NCBI GenBank assembly: GCA_022649665.1
Contig: JALCOL010000007.1
Coordinates: 1 to 64,000 of the forward strand
DNA length: 64,000 nucleotides
Source of the DNA: Enterococcaceae bacterium
GTDB lineage: Bacteria > Bacillota > Bacilli > Lactobacillales > Enterococcaceae
Reading direction: 5' to 3'
The notes beneath the pieces are model-generated. The model did not search any database. It had not been told where the DNA came from and worked only from the letters and a program-made list of their open reading frames with translations. The position numbers and the translations under genes were made by a program. Each line of letters opens with the position of its first letter. The stretch's first letter is position 1. Below are positions 61,785 through 64,000 of the stretch, piece after piece.

Positions 61785-63611
61785 ATGAAAGGAAAAACAA
61801 AAAAATGGCTCTTGGGGACCGCACTTTTTGCCGGGTTGCTCTTGAGTCCAGTCGGCGCAAAACAGGCTGATGCGGCTGACTCTTGGTATTGGAACGGCGA
61901 CTATTGGACGTATGTCAATGAACAAGGTAATTATCTATTCGGCTGGCAGGCGATCGGCAACACGTGGTACTATTTCGATGCCGGAACAGGAAAGATGCAC
62001 ACCGGCTGGCTGCAATTGGGTGATGCTTGGTATTATCTAGAAGACAGCGGGATCATGGCGACCGGAACGCTTACGATCGGCGGCACAGTTTACAACTTTG
62101 ATGCTTCCGGCAAATGGATCGAAAATCCAAGTCCCGTGGTCAAAAAAGGTTGGCAATCAGAAGGCGGCCAGTGGTACTTTTATGACAACGGTCAAAAACA
62201 ATTCGGCTGGCTGCGCGACGGAAATAGCTGGTACTTCTTAAACACCGCTTCCGGTGCGATGCAAACCGGCTGGCAGACGATCTCGGGCAATTGGTATTTC
62301 TTCAATCCGAGCGGCGTGATGCAAACCGGCTGGCTGAATGACGGGGGTACTTGGTACTATCTGCTGGCAGACGGGTCGATGGTAACTGGCGACTATACGA
62401 TCAATGGCCAAACTGAACGCTTCGATGCTTCTGGAAAATGGACCGGACCAGTTGCAAGCGACGGCTGGAAGAATGAAAGCGGTACTTGGTATTATTACAA
62501 GAATGGGACCAAACAAACCGGCTGGCAAAATGTAAATGGTACATGGTACTTTATGGATACCCAAGGCGCAATGCAGACCGGCTGGCAGACAATCAGCAGC
62601 CTGAAATTTTATTTTAGTGCAAACGGTGCGATGCAGACGGGCTGGCTGAATGATGGCGGCAGCTGGTACTTTCTTAGTGCAGGCGGCTCGATGGTGACCG
62701 GCGATTATACGATCAACGGTCAAACTGAACGCTTCGATGCTTCGGGAAAGTGGCTCGGTCCAGTTGTAAATGAAGGCTGGAAGAACGAAAACGGCAGCTG
62801 GTATTATTACAAAAATAATATCAAACAAACGGGTTGGCAATTGGTCAACAATGTTTGGTATTATATGAATCCTCAAGGAGTAATGCAAACGGGTTGGCAG
62901 ATGATCAGCGGCCATTGGTATTGTTTTGATAATGGCGGCGCGATGCTGACGGGCTGGCAAGCAATTACTGGCAGCTGGTACTTCTTTGATAATGGCGGCG
63001 CGATGCAAACGGGTTGGCTGCAGTTGGGCAATGATAAGTATTATCTGCGCACAGATGGGTCGATGGTGACCGGCAGTTATACGATCGCGGGCGTCGTTTA
63101 CAACTTCGATACTTCAGGTCGTTTGATCGGCAACACGCCTTCCGGCAACCGGACCTATACGAATGCGGTATATGGCGGCAGCAAAATCACGAACGCCGGG
63201 ATCGCTAAAGAGTTCATCAATGTCATCAATGAGTATCGGACGCAAAATGGGTTGACGACTTTGCCGTTCAATCAAGAAGTGGCTGATGTTGCCAATGAAT
63301 GGGCGCTCAGCGACACGAAAGAGGCTTCTCCGCTCTCTTGGCAGCCGTTTCACAGTTGGGCTGGCGACGGGGCATTGCTGTTCACAAATGACAGCAGCGG
63401 CAAGTCTGATCGGCAAATCGCTGAAGACGCGCTGCAGTATCTGCTGAAGAACAATCCAAATGGCGGATTTGAAGCAAATCTTTTGGATAAGAGAAATATG
63501 GGGATCGGGACTTCGGTTTATGTTAAAAAATATACGGCAAGTGATTATGGCTTCATGATCATCGTTGAGTTCAAAAATCCTGCAAAACCGAATAATCGTC
63601 CAATTGGATAG
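61785..63611 (+). CDS. Secreted cell-wall-repeat protein with C-terminal CAP-like domain
   Basis: A 608-residue secreted protein. The signal peptide ends near QADAAD. About 20 aromatic repeats of the choline-binding/glucan-binding type follow (about residues 32-455; units like GWQ..GSWYYFDNGGAMQTGW). A CAP/SCP-like domain is at about 465-600 (FINVINEYRTQNGL, LLDKRNMGIGTSV). In classic bacterial CAP domains a His precedes the NLL segment (GHRxNLL); here it reads GGFEANLL, so that ligand is missing. The ligand of the repeats is unknown. ATG 61785 is preferred over GTG 61776. A nearly identical block of about 210 bp recurs at 310-bp distance (62330 and 62640). Confidence 0.83.
   Translation: MKGKTKKWLLGTALFAGLLLSPVGAKQADAADSWYWNGDYWTYVNEQGNYLFGWQAIGNTWYYFDAGTGKMHTGWLQLGDAWYYLEDSGIMATGTLTIGGTVYNFDASGKWIENPSPVVKKGWQSEGGQWYFYDNGQKQFGWLRDGNSWYFLNTASGAMQTGWQTISGNWYFFNPSGVMQTGWLNDGGTWYYLLADGSMVTGDYTINGQTERFDASGKWTGPVASDGWKNESGTWYYYKNGTKQTGWQNVNGTWYFMDTQGAMQTGWQTISSLKFYFSANGAMQTGWLNDGGSWYFLSAGGSMVTGDYTINGQTERFDASGKWLGPVVNEGWKNENGSWYYYKNNIKQTGWQLVNNVWYYMNPQGVMQTGWQMISGHWYCFDNGGAMLTGWQAITGSWYFFDNGGAMQTGWLQLGNDKYYLRTDGSMVTGSYTIAGVVYNFDTSGRLIGNTPSGNRTYTNAVYGGSKITNAGIAKEFINVINEYRTQNGLTTLPFNQEVADVANEWALSDTKEASPLSWQPFHSWAGDGALLFTNDSSGKSDRQIAEDALQYLLKNNPNGGFEANLLDKRNMGIGTSVYVKKYTASDYGFMIIVEFKNPAKPNNRPIG
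62330..62860 (+). repeat. Internal duplication in the cell-wall-repeat gene
   Basis: The blocks starting at about 62330 and 62640 share long identical runs, including AACTGAACGCTTCGATGCTT. Each encodes GWLNDGG, then SMVTGDYTINGQTERFDASG, then GWKNE. They look like a recent in-frame duplication. Confidence 0.85.
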
Positions 63612-63618
63612 TTCAGAG

Positions 63619-63664
63619 AAAAAGATCCGGCCGGAAAATCAAATTCCGGTCGGATCTTTTTTTG
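63619..63664. terminator. Bidirectional terminator at the right end
   Basis: AAAAAGATCCGgCCGGAA pairs with TTCCGGtCGGATCTTTTT. The stem contains the stop codon of the thioredoxin-like gene. Confidence 0.9.
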
Positions 63665-63998
63665 TGTTGTCTTGATGGTCATAATAGGCGCAAATTTTTT
63701 TGACGCGGGCACTCAGTTGCGGCAGCGAGGTGCGGCTGCCTTCTTTGAAAATCAGCACACGATCGATGAAGAACAAATAACTTGGGGCACCTTGCAGCGA
63801 ATATTTTTCCATGACCTCAGTCATTTGCGAAAGATCTGCTGAAAAGAGCTTCAGTGAAGGAAGAACTGCCAAGTTTCGCTGCAGAAAGGACTCCGCGATC
63901 TGGCAGCTGCCGCAAAACGGCAGTTTGCACAAGATAAGGAGCGGGCCCTTTTGCTGGATCGTTTGAAAAAACTGAGCAGCGTTGCGGATCTTCTGCAC
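63639..63998 (-). CDS. Thioredoxin-family protein, possibly truncated by the window edge
   Basis: At least 119 residues with a thioredoxin-like active site CGSC in CKLPFCGSCQIA and the cis-Pro stretch LQGAPSYLFF. It is probably a cytoplasmic dithiol protein or bacteriocin-transport-accessory-like thioredoxin. The first visible start is GTG 63998, only two bases from the window end, so the true start may lie outside. Confidence 0.75.
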   Translation of the reverse strand: MQKIRNAAQFFQTIQQKGPLLILCKLPFCGSCQIAESFLQRNLAVLPSLKLFSADLSQMTEVMEKYSLQGAPSYLFFIDRVLIFKEGSRTSLPQLSARVKKICAYYDHQDNTKKDPTGI

Positions 63999-64000
63999 AC

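Overview
The window reads as a chromosomal segment of a low-to-mid GC Gram-positive coccus of the order Lactobacillales, most likely Enterococcaceae. The evidence is the order mreC-mreD-SagA-like NlpC/P60 hydrolase, the spx-mecA-coiA-pepF-spxH-CYTH-relQ-nadK-rluD-mgtE block, a CtsR operator, an L10 leader, a preQ1-I riboswitch on queT, and strong AGGAGG-type ribosome binding sites. GC looks to be in the mid-to-high forties by eye, which is high for Enterococcus, so the genus is left open. TTG and GTG starts are common. No rRNA, tRNA, prophage, insertion sequence or CRISPR array was seen.

Layout. 1-310: two exact 124-bp tandem copies of an interspersed repeat. 315-5544: pnp, mreC, mreD and a SagA-like peptidoglycan hydrolase. 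5741-13204: ATP-grasp ligase (candidate D-aspartate ligase), M3 peptidase, ytmP-like kinase, trmB, D-aminoacylase-like amidohydrolase and a ferritin-like/VIT1 metal transporter. 13369-18961: hcp (hybrid cluster protein) divergent from a Crp/Fnr regulator, then a four-gene polar amino acid ABC transporter. 19107-28894: thrC, oatA, a yazA/yabB-type pair, plsC, a SNF2 helicase, a PEBP-like protein and a HAD phosphatase. 28993-39796: a ClpP paralogue with a Ser-His-Asn triad under a CtsR box, then spx, mecA, coiA, pepF, spxH, CYTH, relQ, nadK, rluD and mgtE. 39816-47008: rlmA, trmL behind an attenuator-like leader, a phosphoglycerate mutase-like phosphatase, recD2, a lipid kinase, queT and a CBS protein. 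47146-53245: rpmG, secE, nusG, a lipoprotein hydrolase, sdaAA/sdaAB and rplK-rplA-rplJ-rplL. 53297-64000: cupin, DUF998 protein, a frameshifted ECF S component, an [FeFe] hydrogenase with a NuoF/GltD-like partner, the feo operon behind a Fur box, and a secreted cell-wall-repeat/CAP protein.

How the genes fit together. Several encode envelope growth and modification (mreCD, SagA, ATP-grasp ligase, oatA, plsC). A second theme is thiol and proteolytic stress control (spx, mecA, spxH, ClpP paralogue, relQ). A third is anaerobic redox and iron metabolism (hcp with a Crp/Fnr regulator, [FeFe] hydrogenase, feoAB, ferritin-like/VIT1). The most unusual content is: (1) the [FeFe] hydrogenase with a fused NADH/GltD-like electron module, whose promoter carries a perfect 16-bp palindrome centred on its -35 box; (2) the ClpP paralogue with Asn replacing the catalytic Asp; (3) a family of about 125-bp hairpin repeats always placed between a stop codon and its terminator, in the sense of the upstream gene; (4) two homopolymer frameshifts within 2.4 kb that split otherwise intact genes.
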